From CADCTP01 sp963849885 (lineage in GTDB: Bacteria; Actinomycetota; Actinomycetes; Mycobacteriales; CADCTP01), in assembly GCA_963849885.1 (NCBI GenBank), contig CAWKIV010000020.1, forward strand, positions 310,001 to 374,000: a stretch of 64,000 nt of DNA, read 5' to 3'. Position numbers and translations under genes: made by a program. Positions within the stretch are counted from its first letter, which is position 1, and each line of letters opens with the position of its first letter. The notes beneath the pieces are model-generated. The model was not told where the DNA came from. It did no database searches and saw only the letters and a program-made list of their open reading frames with translations. Positions 27,145-35,740 of the stretch are shown piece by piece.

Positions 27145-27681
27145 TCAGCGCAGGAGCAGGCCGTACTCGGAGACGGTGCGGGCCAGGGCCGCGCCGGGGG
27201 TCCGGGCCAGCTCCTCCTCGCCGAAGCGCTCGTCCCCGGTCACCTCGGCCACCGCGTACACCGGCGCCGGGAAGCGGGCCACCTCCGCCGCCGACCCGAA
27301 CGCCGCCTGCGCCAGCACCAGCCCGGACAGCTCGCCGGCGAACACGTCCACCCCGCACGGCCAGCCGCCCAGCCGCACCGGGTAGCGCCGCCACACCAGC
27401 ACCTCGGCCGGCAGCCGGCGCAGCAGCGCGTACGCCTCCGGCCGGAGCCGCTCGGTCAGCACCACCCGCGCGGCCGGGTCGATGCGGATCAGCTGGCCCA
27501 GGGTCAGCTCCGGGTCGGCCGGCGCCACCGGGGACACCGCCCGGCGCAGCGCGAGCCGGGTGCCGGCCAGGTAGCGCTCCTCGACCAGCGAGGCGGTGCC
27601 GGCGGCGAGGGCGCGCGGCAGCGCGGGCAGCAGGAAGCGGCGCTCGTGTCGCAGCCCGTCCCCCGTGGCGCCAGGCGTCAC
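27145..27681 (-). CDS. CYTH-like domain protein coupled to arginine deiminase
   Basis: A 178-residue protein beginning VTPGATGDGLRHERRFLLPALP. The ERRFLL strand, the alternating basic and acidic strands (RLALRRAV, ARVVLTERLRPEAYALL, VWRRYPV) and the late FAGELSGLVLAQA resemble the CYTH/triphosphate tunnel fold, where an ExExK-type strand and a later Glu-rich strand line a polyphosphate channel. The EEERRF-type motif is weak (only ERRF), so catalysis is uncertain. Its GTG overlaps the stop of arcA (GTGA). Why a CYTH-like protein should accompany arginine deiminase is unclear. Confidence 0.65.
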   Translation of the reverse strand: MTPGATGDGLRHERRFLLPALPRALAAGTASLVEERYLAGTRLALRRAVSPVAPADPELTLGQLIRIDPAARVVLTERLRPEAYALLRRLPAEVLVWRRYPVRLGGWPCGVDVFAGELSGLVLAQAAFGSAAEVARFPAPVYAVAEVTGDERFGEEELARTPGAALARTVSEYGLLLR

Positions 27682-28904
27682 CCGCCCGCCGGCGGGGGGC
27701 CGGCGGTGCCGTCGAGAGGGTCGCGGACGATCGGGCAGGACATGCAGCGCGGGCCGCCCCGGCCGCTGCCCAGCTCGCTGCCGGCGATCCGGATGACCTC
27801 GATCCCGGCCTCCTCCAGCCGGGCGTTGGTCTCCGTGTTCCGCTCGTACGCCATCGCCAGCCGGGGCGCCACGCAGAGCGTGTTGTTGCCGTCGTCCCAC
27901 TGCTCGCGCTCGGCGATGACCGGGTCCAGCCCGGTGCCGATGACCCGGATCCGGTCCAGCCCGAGCGCCCGCGCGCCGGCGGCCAGGAACGGCTCCGCCT
28001 CGCCGACGACCAGCTCGCCCGAGCCGTCGTCGAGCGCGGTCACCGGGTAGGCCAGCGTGTCGGCCACCGGCGGGTAGAGCGTCACCGCGTCGACGTCGAC
28101 CATCGTGCAGATGGTGTCCAGGTGCATCGTCGCCCGCTCCTGGGCGATCGGGACCACCAGCACGGTGTGCGCGAGCCCCTCGGTGAACACCCGCCGGGCC
28201 AGCCGCTCCACCCCGGCCGGGGTGGTCCGCTGCCCGGTGCCGACGGCCAGCACGCCCGGGCCCAGCAGCAGCACGTCGCCGCCCTCGAGCCACTCGGCGC
28301 TCGGCTCGTACAGCGTGGCCGTGCCGGCGAAGCGCGGGTGGAAGCGGTAGATCGCGCGCAGCACGGTCGCCTCCCGCCGGCGGGCCGGCATGGACGGGCT
28401 GGTGACCGCGACCTCGCCCCGGATCCAGACGCTGGAGTCCCGGGTGAAGAGCAGGTTGGGCAGCGGGTCGACGACGAAGTCGTGCTCGTCCATCAGCCGG
28501 TAGGTCAGGCCCCGGCCGGTCTTCAGCTCGCGCTGGGCCAGCCCGCACATGAGCACCCCGGCCAGGTCGGCCGGGTGCAGGTCGGCCAGGTAGGTCCCCA
28601 CCACCGCGCGCAGCGTCGAGCCGAGCCGCGGGCCCTCCAGCACCGCCTCGATGGTGAGCTCCCGGGCGGCCGGCTCGTGCAGCGCCCGCTCCAGCAGGTC
28701 GGCCAGGTAGAGCACCTCGACGCCGTGGTCGCGCAGCGCCTGGGCGAAGCGGTCGTGCTCCTCCTGGGCGCGGTCCACCCACGGGATGCCGTCGAAGAGC
28801 AGCTGGTCGTTGTTGCGCGGCGTCAGCCGCTTCAGCTCGGCACCGGGCCGGTGCAGCAGGACCGTGCGCAGCCGGCCCACCTCGCTGTCGACGTAGCCGG
28901 TCAC
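27678..28904 (-). CDS. arcA: Arginine deiminase
   Basis: A 408-residue guanidino-group hydrolase that converts arginine to citrulline and ammonia. Signatures are FTRDSSVWI, EGGDVLLLGPGVLAVG, MHLDTICTMVDVD with the catalytic His/Asp, EQWDDGNNTL, and the nucleophile Cys in GRGGPRCMSCPI close to the C-terminus. Length is normal. The usual partners (ornithine carbamoyltransferase and carbamate kinase) are absent; the coupled neighbour is the CYTH-like gene. A TAGAGT box lies exactly 6 nt before the GTG, so the mRNA is probably leaderless. Confidence 0.95.
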   Translation of the reverse strand: MTGYVDSEVGRLRTVLLHRPGAELKRLTPRNNDQLLFDGIPWVDRAQEEHDRFAQALRDHGVEVLYLADLLERALHEPAARELTIEAVLEGPRLGSTLRAVVGTYLADLHPADLAGVLMCGLAQRELKTGRGLTYRLMDEHDFVVDPLPNLLFTRDSSVWIRGEVAVTSPSMPARRREATVLRAIYRFHPRFAGTATLYEPSAEWLEGGDVLLLGPGVLAVGTGQRTTPAGVERLARRVFTEGLAHTVLVVPIAQERATMHLDTICTMVDVDAVTLYPPVADTLAYPVTALDDGSGELVVGEAEPFLAAGARALGLDRIRVIGTGLDPVIAEREQWDDGNNTLCVAPRLAMAYERNTETNARLEEAGIEVIRIAGSELGSGRGGPRCMSCPIVRDPLDGTAGPPPAGG

Positions 28905-28910
28905 GGCGAA

Positions 28911-28952
28911 ACTCTAGCGGCGTACGGACCGGGACGTACCGGGCGGTAGGTT
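28911..28952. promoter_or_regulatory. Divergent leaderless promoters for arcA and the SDR gene
   Basis: On the minus strand TAGAGT (28916-28911) is 6 nt from the arcA GTG. On the plus strand TAGGTT (28947-28952) is 6 nt from the SDR ATG. Both fit TANNNT-N6-RTG, the form of actinobacterial leaderless promoters. Confidence 0.5.
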
Positions 28953-28958
28953 CGTGGC

Positions 28959-29858
28959 ATGGGTCTGCTGGACGGCAAGGTGGTCGTGGTCACCGGGGCG
29001 GGTCGCGGGATCGGCCGGGGCGAGGCGATCGAGTGCGCTCGGCAGGGCGCAGCGGTGGTGCTCAACGAGTACGACCCGGCGGTCGGCACCGAGGTCGTGG
29101 CGGAGATCCAGGGCGCCGGCGGCTCGGCCGTGCTGGTCGAGGGCGACGTGTCCGAGATCGAGGTGGCCGACCGGCTGGTGGCGACCGCGGTGGGCGAGTT
29201 CGGCCGGCTGGACGGGCTGGTCAACAACGCCGGCGTGCTCCGCGACCGGACGCTGGCGAAGATGAGCCCGGAGGAGTGGGACACCGTCGTCCGGGTGCAC
29301 CTGCGCGGGCACTACGCGCCGACGCACGCCGCGCTGGGCCACTGGCGGGAGCGCGGCGGACCCGGCCGGATCGTCTGCACCGCGTCCACCTCCGGGCTGC
29401 TCGGCAACTTCGGCCAGGCCAACTACGGCGCCGCCAAGGCCGGCATCGCCGCCTTCTCCACCATCGTGGCGATGGAGTCGGCCAAGCTCGGCGTCACCTG
29501 CAACGCGATCGCGCCGGCCGCGCGCACCCGGATGACCGAGAGCGCGTACGGGGAGATCCCCGGCGGGGACGGCGGCGGCTTCGACTTCTGGCACCCGGAG
29601 AACGTGGCGCCGATGGTCGCCTTCCTGCTCAGCGACCGGGCCGCGCACATCAGCGGCAAGGTCTTCGGCGTGCAGGGCGACGCGGTGGAGCTCTACCGCC
29701 CGTTCACCTCGGCCGCGGCGGTGGAAAACGGCGGCTCCCGGTGGGACCCGGAGGTGCTGGCCGGCCGGGTGGACGAGCTGTTCGCGGCGGCCGACATCGT
29801 CCCGGGCGCGGAGAACATGATGGCCAAGCTGCGCTACACCATGACCGAGCGCGCCTGA
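28959..29858 (+). CDS. SDR-family oxidoreductase
   Basis: A 299-residue short-chain dehydrogenase. The NAD(P) motif is VVTGAGRGIGRGEA, with LVNNAGVLRDRTL after it. The catalytic Ser is in TASTSGLLGNFG and the Tyr-Lys pair in ANYGAAKAG. The residues GVLRDRTLAKM and a long C-terminal extension recall the hydroxyacyl-CoA dehydrogenase domain of type-4 17-beta-HSD/MFE-2 enzymes, so a beta-oxidation or 3-oxoacyl substrate is plausible. It is divergent from arcA and apparently monocistronic. Confidence 0.9.
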   Translation: MGLLDGKVVVVTGAGRGIGRGEAIECARQGAAVVLNEYDPAVGTEVVAEIQGAGGSAVLVEGDVSEIEVADRLVATAVGEFGRLDGLVNNAGVLRDRTLAKMSPEEWDTVVRVHLRGHYAPTHAALGHWRERGGPGRIVCTASTSGLLGNFGQANYGAAKAGIAAFSTIVAMESAKLGVTCNAIAPAARTRMTESAYGEIPGGDGGGFDFWHPENVAPMVAFLLSDRAAHISGKVFGVQGDAVELYRPFTSAAAVENGGSRWDPEVLAGRVDELFAAADIVPGAENMMAKLRYTMTERA

Positions 29859-29932
29859 CCCCGCTCGCCCCGGAAGTCGACCGGTTGCCGCATCCGGCCC
29901 GATCGGTGTCGCCGCGCAGGTATTCTTCCCGG

Positions 29933-29971
29933 ATGTCCTGCTGTTCCGGTCCGGGAGCCGACGATGCCTAG
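29933..29971 (+). CDS. Leaderless Cys-Cys micro-ORF before the nucleotidyltransferase gene
   Basis: ATG at 29933 opens a 12-codon frame, MSCCSGPGADDA, stopping with TAG at 29969-29971. TATTCT (29921-29926) lies exactly 6 nt upstream of this ATG, the spacing of leaderless promoters in this window. The frame overlaps the next gene's ATG (29964), and that gene's GGGAG ribosome site lies inside it, so its translation would affect the downstream gene. Leaderless micro-ORFs with adjacent cysteines act as cysteine sensors in mycobacteria. That role is inferred here. Confidence 0.45.
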   Translation: MSCCSGPGADDA

Positions 29972-31247
29972 CCAAGCCGACGACGACCTCCTCGCGCTGG
30001 CCCACGTGGCGCCGGCCTGGTCACCGAGCGAGGCGGTGGACGCGGCGCTGGTCGACCCGGAGCGCACCGTGGACATGCTGCTGCGCCACCGGGTGGTCAC
30101 CGCCGGCGAGCTGCGCCTCGGCGGCCAGGTGCCGGGGGTCAGCGAGTGGGCCGGGCGCTACGGGTTGCTCCGCAAGCTGCTCGCCGAGGCCTGGGACGAG
30201 CTGGACGCCGGGGTGACCGAGCTGGGCCTGTCGGTGGCCGGCATCAAGGGCCTGGCCACCCGAGGGATGTACGAGGACGGCAGCGTCCGGGACGTCGGCG
30301 ACCTCGACGTGATGGCCGCCGACGTGGACGACGCCTGGGAGCTGGCCGGCTGGCTGCGCAGCCGCGGCTACGACTGGTATTCGGAGGAGCTGCCCTGGCT
30401 CAAGCGGGACGCCGCCACCGGCCGGGTGTATGGGCAGGTCGCGGTCCGCAAGTACGTCGGGCCGGTGCCGCTGCGGGTGGACGTGCACTTCGCCGGCTAC
30501 TCGGTGCGGCACTGCCGGCTGGCCCCGGTCACCGTGTCCGGCGCCGGGCTGCACACCTGGGAGCCGGCGGAAAACCTGCCGCTGCTGCTCGGCAACGCGG
30601 CCGGCGACTACGTGATCCGGCTCAAGGACATCAACGACGTGACCCTGATGCTGGAGGCGGAGCCGCGGCTGGACTGGGAGCCGGCGCTGCGCCGGGTGCG
30701 CGACGTCGGCCTGGACCGCTTCTGGAACGCGGTGGTCGACCAGGTGCTGCGCACCTCCGAGCTGTCGGACCGGGCCCGGGCGCTGGCCACCGAGCTGCGC
30801 TTCCCGGGGGTGCGGCCGGAGCCGGTGCCGCTGGGGGAGAAGGAGTGGTCCCGCCGCTGCCGGGCGACCGTGGCCGACGCCTTCCGGTCCGGCTCCGGGC
30901 CGGCCCGGAAGGTGCAGCGGGCCTGGAGCGCCTGGCGCTACTACCGCCGCCCGCTGGAGCTGCGGGTCACCGAGCAGTGCCAGCACGGCCGGGCCAACGC
31001 CGGGCTGCTCGACTCGCTGCGCAACGACGTGTGCGTCCGGCTGGTGCCGACCCGGATGGTGCGGGAGCGGTCCGGCAGCCCGGCGACGCCGCTCCGGCTC
31101 GACCCGGCCGGCGGCCGGCCGGTCCCGGGCACCCGGACGCTGCGCCAGGAGGTCCGGGACGGCCACAGCTTCGCGCTGGTCGCCGGGGAGACCTTCGCCA
31201 CCACGGTGTTCTACGACCTGTGCGCCACCCAGGGCGGGTACGACTGA
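29964..31247 (+). CDS. Nucleotidyltransferase-fold protein (NTP_transf_5 type)
   Basis: A 427-residue protein. The segment GIKGLATRGMYEDGSVRDVGDLDVMA is the nucleotidyltransferase-like core of the PF14907-type family, where the DxD-like DLDVM carries the metal ligands. VPLRVDVHFAGY supplies the third acidic strand. The C-terminal half is helical and basic. Family members occur in peptide and sugar clusters, but their reaction is not established. No biosynthetic partner is adjacent. The ATG has GGGAG 6 nt upstream, inside a 12-codon micro-ORF that overlaps it. Confidence 0.75.
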   Translation: MPSQADDDLLALAHVAPAWSPSEAVDAALVDPERTVDMLLRHRVVTAGELRLGGQVPGVSEWAGRYGLLRKLLAEAWDELDAGVTELGLSVAGIKGLATRGMYEDGSVRDVGDLDVMAADVDDAWELAGWLRSRGYDWYSEELPWLKRDAATGRVYGQVAVRKYVGPVPLRVDVHFAGYSVRHCRLAPVTVSGAGLHTWEPAENLPLLLGNAAGDYVIRLKDINDVTLMLEAEPRLDWEPALRRVRDVGLDRFWNAVVDQVLRTSELSDRARALATELRFPGVRPEPVPLGEKEWSRRCRATVADAFRSGSGPARKVQRAWSAWRYYRRPLELRVTEQCQHGRANAGLLDSLRNDVCVRLVPTRMVRERSGSPATPLRLDPAGGRPVPGTRTLRQEVRDGHSFALVAGETFATTVFYDLCATQGGYD

Positions 31248-31275
31248 CCGGTCCGGGTGCGGTACGAACTGACCC

Positions 31276-31698
31276 GTGGCGGAGCGACGCGACCCCGGCC
31301 GGGCCATGCTGGCCCGGCTCGAGCTGGAGGTGCGCCGGGACCACCCGATGACGCACGAGGAGCTGACGGCGGTGCGGGCCGCGGTCCGGGGCGGCCGCGC
31401 CGCGCCCGAGCCGCTGCGGGCGCCGGCGCACGCGCTGGCCGCGGCGACCCTCCGCTCCTCGGACCGCGGCATCGCGCACCCCTGGCTGGTCTACGGGCTG
31501 CTGGTGCTCGCGCTGGTCAACGCCGGGCGGGCGGTCCGGGACCTGGACGCGCCGTGGGCGGTGCCGATGGCCCTGTTCTACGCGGCGCTGGCCGGCGGGG
31601 CCTGGCTCGGCCGGCGGGTCCGGGAGCAGCGGGCCCGGGCGGCGCTGGCGGCGAACGCGCCGACCGGATTTCCCGATCGGCCGGACCCGAACGGCTGA
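31276..31698 (+). CDS. Small membrane protein, function unknown
   Basis: A 140-residue protein with a hydrophilic, Arg/Ala-rich N-terminal region of about 65 residues, then two membrane helices (about 70-85 and 92-110) and a basic tail. No family is recognised. It follows the nucleotidyltransferase gene by 28 nt on the same strand and could be cotranscribed. The start is GTG at 31276; no clear Shine-Dalgarno is visible. Confidence 0.6.
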   Translation: MAERRDPGRAMLARLELEVRRDHPMTHEELTAVRAAVRGGRAAPEPLRAPAHALAAATLRSSDRGIAHPWLVYGLLVLALVNAGRAVRDLDAPWAVPMALFYAALAGGAWLGRRVREQRARAALAANAPTGFPDRPDPNG

Positions 31699-31820
31699 CG
31701 TGCGCGGGGGCCGACCGGCTCTGCCGGTGGCGCCGCCGGCCTGGCACAGTCCGGGCACGGCGTGTGCCGTCGGGGTCGGCACGGCCAGGTCCGTACCGAG
31801 GTGCTGGGGGGATGTTCGCG

Positions 31821-32611
31821 ATGAGGCGAGCAAGCGTACGACGACTGTCCACTGTGCTCATTGCGGCGGCCGGGCTGGCCGCGGCCGGGGTGGTGGCGAG
31901 CCCCGCGGCGAGCGCCGCAGCGCCGCCCTGCCGGGTGAAGAACGCCACCCAGGGCACCTCGTTCGCGACCGTCGCCGGGCTCGCGCTCACCCGCGCGATC
32001 GCCCGGGCCAACCCGGGGGACCGGCTGGACATCCGCGGGAAGTGCGTCGGCTCGTTCGTGGTGGACAAGAGCCTTGACCTCTTCGGCAACCCGAACAAGG
32101 CCGACCAGACCGTGCTGGACGGCGGCCGCGCCGGCCGGGTGGTCGTGGTCGATCCGGTGGCCGTGGTGCGGATGACCGACCTGGTCGTCACCCGCGGCTA
32201 CACCAGCAGCGGCGGCGGCGCCGGCATCCAGAACATCGGCGAGCTGACCCTGATCCGCTCGTACGTCTTCGACAACCACGCCGGATGTCAGCGGCGGCGG
32301 CATCCTCAACCTCGGCGACCTGACCGTGACCCGCACCGGCGATCCGCTTCAACAGCGCCGCCTTCGACGGCGGCGGCATGTTCAACGCCGGTGGCGGCCG
32401 CGGGATCGTCACCTACCGGGCGACGATCGCGGACAACACCGCGCCGCTCGGCGGGGCCGGCATCTTCTCCGAGAACCAGCTGGAGATGCACGACTCGCTG
32501 GTCACCCGCAACGTGACCCAGGGCAACGGCGGCGGGATCCTGTCGGTGGCCGGGCTGGTCCTGGACAACACCCAGGTGATCGGCAACGTGCCGGACAACT
32601 GCGACTGCTGA
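31821..32611 (+). pseudogene. Secreted beta-helix repeat protein, doubly frameshifted
   Basis: A Sec signal peptide (RRLSTVLIAAAGLAAAGVVASPAASA) opens the frame. Then come short repeats typical of right-handed parallel beta-helices (NATQG..., DQTVLDGGRAG, GGGAGIQNIGELTLIRSYVFDN). The pattern changes frame near 32286 and again near 32345, finally continuing as MFNAGGGRGIVTYRATIADN ... TQGNGGGILSVAGLVLDN. Removing one base at each point restores a continuous protein of about 260 residues. The repeat consensus (GGGI.N...L.....V..N) is of the adhesin/pectate-lyase-like type without catalytic signs. Either the gene is decaying or the sequence has errors. Confidence 0.7.
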
Positions 32612-32718
32612 GCCCGCACCGCACAGACCCGTCGCGCCGGCGCTGATCCGGCCGGCGCGGCGGGGGGTGCGGTCCGGCCGGTCCGGACGCGGCGCCGGCG
32701 CGGTGGCAGGATGACCGC

Positions 32719-34188
32719 ATGGTCAGCGCAGACCCCGCCCCGGGCACCGCGACCGCGCCGGCGCCGCAGCACCCGATCCCGACCAGCGCGTCGTACTCGA
32801 TCACGGTCCGGCTGCTGGCCGACCCGGAGCCCGCGGTGGTCGGCCGGATCGCCACCGCGGTCGGGGCCGCCGGCGGCGTGGTCACCGCGATCGACGTCGC
32901 CGAGTCCCGGCACGACCGGATCACCGTGGACGTCACCTGCTCGGCCGGCAACGGTGAGCACGCGGACGAGATCGTGGCCGGCCTCCACCAGGTCGACGGC
33001 GTCAGCGTGCACAAGGTCAGCGACCGCACCTTCCTGCTGCACCTCGGCGGCAAGCTGGAGACCCACTCCAAGGTGCCGCTGCGCACCCGGGACGACCTGT
33101 CGATGGCGTACACGCCGGGGGTCGCGCGGATCTGCCTGGCGCTGGCCCGCAACCCCGACGACGTCCGCCGGCTGACCGTGAAGGGCAACAGCGTCGCGGT
33201 GGTGACCGACGGGACCGCGGTGCTCGGCCTCGGCGACCTCGGCCCCGGCGCCGCGCTGCCGGTGATGGAGGGCAAGGCGGTGCTCTTCAAGCGCTTCGCC
33301 GGGATCGACGCGTGGCCGATCTGCCTGGACACCACCGACGTGGACGAGATCGTCGCGGTGGTCCGGGCGATCGCGCCCGGCTTCGGCGGCATCAACCTGG
33401 AGGACATCTCCGCCCCGCGCTGCTTCGAGGTGGAGCGGCGGCTGCGGGACGAGCTCGACATCCCGGTCTTCCACGACGACCAGCACGGCACCGCGATCGT
33501 CGTGCTGGCCGCGCTCACCAACGCGCTGCGGTGTGTCCACAAGCGACTCGAGGACGTCATCGTGGTGGTCGCCGGGGCCGGCGCGGCCGGCACCGCGGTG
33601 GTCGACCTGCTGCTCGCCGCGGGCGTGCGGCGGATGCGGGTGTGGGACCGGGAGGGCATCCTCTGCCCGACCGACGAGCGGCTCACCGGCGCCAAGCGGC
33701 GGCTGGCCGAGGCGACCAACCCGGACGGCGTCACCGGTGAGCTGCCGGAGGCGCTGACCGGCGCGGACGTGGTCATCGGGGTGTCCGCGGCCGGGGTGAT
33801 CGACCCGGCCTGGCTGGAGCTGATGACCCCGGACCCGGTCGTCTTCGCGCTCGCCAACCCGGACCCCGAGGTCGACGTCGACGCGGCCCGGAAGGTCGCC
33901 GCGGTGGTGGCCACCGGGCGCAGCGACTACCCCAACCAGATCAACAACGTGCTCGCCTTCCCCGGCGTCTTCCGCGGCCTGCTGGACGCCCGGGCCCGCA
34001 ACATCACCACCTCGATGCTGCTGCACGCGGCCGGCGCGCTCGCCGCGGTGGTCACCGACGAGCAGCTCAACGCGTCGTACGTGGTGCCCAGCGTCTTCGA
34101 CCCGCAGGTGCCCACGGCGGTGGCGGCCGCGGTGGCCGAGGCGGCGGTGGCCGACCCGGCCGCCGACACCGTCCCCGACTCGGACTGA
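32719..34188 (+). CDS. NAD(P)-dependent malic enzyme with N-terminal ACT-like domain
   Basis: A 489-residue oxidative decarboxylase converting malate to pyruvate and CO2. YTPGVARICLALARNP, IPVFHDDQHGTAIVVLAAL and GRSDYPNQINNVLAFPGVFRG are the bacterial malic-enzyme signatures, and VVVAGAGAAGTA is the nucleotide-binding loop. Residues 25-105 form an ACT-like regulatory domain (SITVRLLADPEPAVVGRIATAVG...), common in actinobacterial forms and suggesting allosteric control. It is monocistronic, starting with ATG at 32719. Confidence 0.94.
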   Translation: MVSADPAPGTATAPAPQHPIPTSASYSITVRLLADPEPAVVGRIATAVGAAGGVVTAIDVAESRHDRITVDVTCSAGNGEHADEIVAGLHQVDGVSVHKVSDRTFLLHLGGKLETHSKVPLRTRDDLSMAYTPGVARICLALARNPDDVRRLTVKGNSVAVVTDGTAVLGLGDLGPGAALPVMEGKAVLFKRFAGIDAWPICLDTTDVDEIVAVVRAIAPGFGGINLEDISAPRCFEVERRLRDELDIPVFHDDQHGTAIVVLAALTNALRCVHKRLEDVIVVVAGAGAAGTAVVDLLLAAGVRRMRVWDREGILCPTDERLTGAKRRLAEATNPDGVTGELPEALTGADVVIGVSAAGVIDPAWLELMTPDPVVFALANPDPEVDVDAARKVAAVVATGRSDYPNQINNVLAFPGVFRGLLDARARNITTSMLLHAAGALAAVVTDEQLNASYVVPSVFDPQVPTAVAAAVAEAAVADPAADTVPDSD

Positions 34189-34254
34189 GCGCTCCGGCCC
34201 GTTGACAGTCCCCGCCGGTGGCGGGATCTTGACCCTCCGGGTCGAGGGGGGACG

Positions 34255-34665
34255 ATGACGGGACTGGGAGACGTCGCCGCCGGGAGCGGCCCGGCGGTGC
34301 TCGGGGAGATCCGCTCGGTGCGGGCGGCGGCGGCCCGGCAGACCGCGGCCGGCGACCCCGCGGCGGCCGGCGCGCTGGTCGCCGAGGCGCTGGCGCGCAC
34401 CCGGCCGGCGGCCGACCGGTCGGGCCTGGCGTCGCTGCCCTGGCGGGTGGAGCGGGTCGCGCTGCTGGCCGAGCTGGCGGTCGCCGCGATGTCCGCCGGC
34501 GCGGTGGAGCGGCTGGAGGAGGCCCTGCTCACGCTCCGGGACGAGCTGGCCGGCCTCGGCCCGCCGGAGGCGCTGCAGCGGATCGTCGGCGGCCGCTGCC
34601 GGCACCTGAACTGGACCGCCGACCCGTCCGGGGCGTGCATGGCCAAGCCGCCGTGCCCGCCGTGA
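34255..34665 (+). CDS. Small Ala-rich helical protein, function unknown
   Basis: A 136-residue, Ala/Leu/Glu-rich protein that is probably all-helical (about residues 15-120). It has no signal peptide or membrane segment. The C-terminus contains two Cys pairs' worth of cysteines (GRCRHLNW, GACMAKPPCPP). No family is recognised. GAGGGGGGACG lies just before the ATG. It is convergent with def, with a long palindrome between. Confidence 0.55.
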   Translation: MTGLGDVAAGSGPAVLGEIRSVRAAAARQTAAGDPAAAGALVAEALARTRPAADRSGLASLPWRVERVALLAELAVAAMSAGAVERLEEALLTLRDELAGLGPPEALQRIVGGRCRHLNWTADPSGACMAKPPCPP

Positions 34666-34668
34666 GCC

Positions 34669-34722
34669 CTAGGGCGTGTCTCCCAGTCCGCGCCACCAGG
34701 CGGATTGGGAGACACGCCCTAG
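34669..34722. repeat. Near-perfect 54-bp palindrome flanked by CTAG
   Basis: The arms at 34669-34691 and 34700-34722 are 23 bp each, with a single G-T difference and an 8-nt loop (GCCACCAG). Both outer ends are CTAG. The core GGGCGTGTCTCCCA resembles a transposon end, and the right arm recurs at 19866-19887. It sits exactly between convergent genes and supplies the def stop codon, so it may now serve as a bidirectional terminator. Confidence 0.65.
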
Positions 34723-35252
34723 CGGTCCGACCAGTCGGTGGACATGACCTCGCGCATCGCCCGGCGCTTGGTCCGGCCCTGCAGCCGGTCCAGGAAGAGC
34801 AGGCCGCTGAGGTGGTCGGTCTCGTGCTGCAGGCACCGGGCCAGCTGGCCGTCGCCGACCACCCGGATCGGCGCGCCGTCCACGTCCACGCCCTCCACCG
34901 CCGCGTACGCCGGCCTGGCGTTGTCGTAGTAGAGCCCCGGCACCGACAGGCAGCCCTCGCCGGCCTCGTCGAGGTCGCCGCCGGTGGACACGAGCACCGG
35001 GTTGACCACGTGCCCGACGTGCCGCTTGTCCGAGGCGTCGGGGCAGTCGTAGACGAAGACGGACAGGCCGACGCCGATCTGGTTGGCCGCCAGCCCGACC
35101 CCGTCCGCCGCGTACATCGAGGCGAACATGTCGTCGACCAGCCGGGCCAGCGACTCGTCGAAGTCGATCACCTCGTCGGTCGGCGTGCGCAGCACCGGGT
35201 CCCCGAAGAACCGGATCGGCCGCACCACCCCCTTGGTCGGCCGGGACGTCAC
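34719..35252 (-). CDS. def: Peptide deformylase
   Basis: A 177-residue iron/zinc peptidase that removes the formyl group from nascent proteins. All three motifs are present: GVGLAANQIG, EGCLSVPG with the metal Cys, and QHETDHLSG with HExxH-type His ligands and the catalytic Glu. It starts with GTG at 35252, overlapping the stop of the PPOX gene upstream. Its C-terminus (TDWSDR) and stop run into the palindromic element. Confidence 0.95.
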   Translation of the reverse strand: MTSRPTKGVVRPIRFFGDPVLRTPTDEVIDFDESLARLVDDMFASMYAADGVGLAANQIGVGLSVFVYDCPDASDKRHVGHVVNPVLVSTGGDLDEAGEGCLSVPGLYYDNARPAYAAVEGVDVDGAPIRVVGDGQLARCLQHETDHLSGLLFLDRLQGRTKRRAMREVMSTDWSDR

Positions 35253-35692
35253 GGGTTCACCCGCCAGCGGGTGGGGGTGATCCGCAGGGCCGTGGTGAAG
35301 GCGCTGCTCATCTCGGCGGCGGAGGACTCGAGCACCTCGCGCAGGGTCCGCTCGTACTTGGCCCAGTAGGCGTCGATGCGGGCCCGGTCCGGCCACGGCC
35401 CGGTCGCGTAGTCCGGGACGACCTCGGCCCGGCCCTCGAGCACGACCAGGTCGGCGCCGTGGCCGGTGCCGTTGAGGTTGAGCGAGACCCGCGGGTCGCC
35501 GGCGATGTTGCGCAGCTTCGCCGACGTCGGCTGCGACACCAGCAGGAAGTCTGTGCCGTCCCAGTGGAACCACACCGCCGACGTCTGCGGCTGCCCGTCC
35601 GCCCGCACGGTGGTGATCCAGACCATCTCGTCGCTGCGCAGCCGGTCGGCGGCGTGCGCCGCGCCGGGGAGCGACTCGTCCAGCGCGACCAT
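35249..35692 (-). CDS. PPOX-family, probable F420-dependent oxidoreductase
   Basis: A 147-residue split-barrel protein. DEMVWITTVRADGQPQTSAVWFHWDG and FLLVSQPTSAKLRNIAGDPRVSLNLNG are typical of the TIGR03667/03618-type F420- or flavin-binding group, and the C-terminal ALRITPTRWRV closes the barrel. The substrate is unknown. It is coupled by GTGA to def, though no functional link is known. Confidence 0.85.
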   Translation of the reverse strand: MVALDESLPGAAHAADRLRSDEMVWITTVRADGQPQTSAVWFHWDGTDFLLVSQPTSAKLRNIAGDPRVSLNLNGTGHGADLVVLEGRAEVVPDYATGPWPDRARIDAYWAKYERTLREVLESSAAEMSSAFTTALRITPTRWRVNP

Positions 35693-35740
35693 GGCCCGAC
35701 TTTAGCGGCGCCGGCTCGGCCGGTGGCGTGCCGCCCCGGC

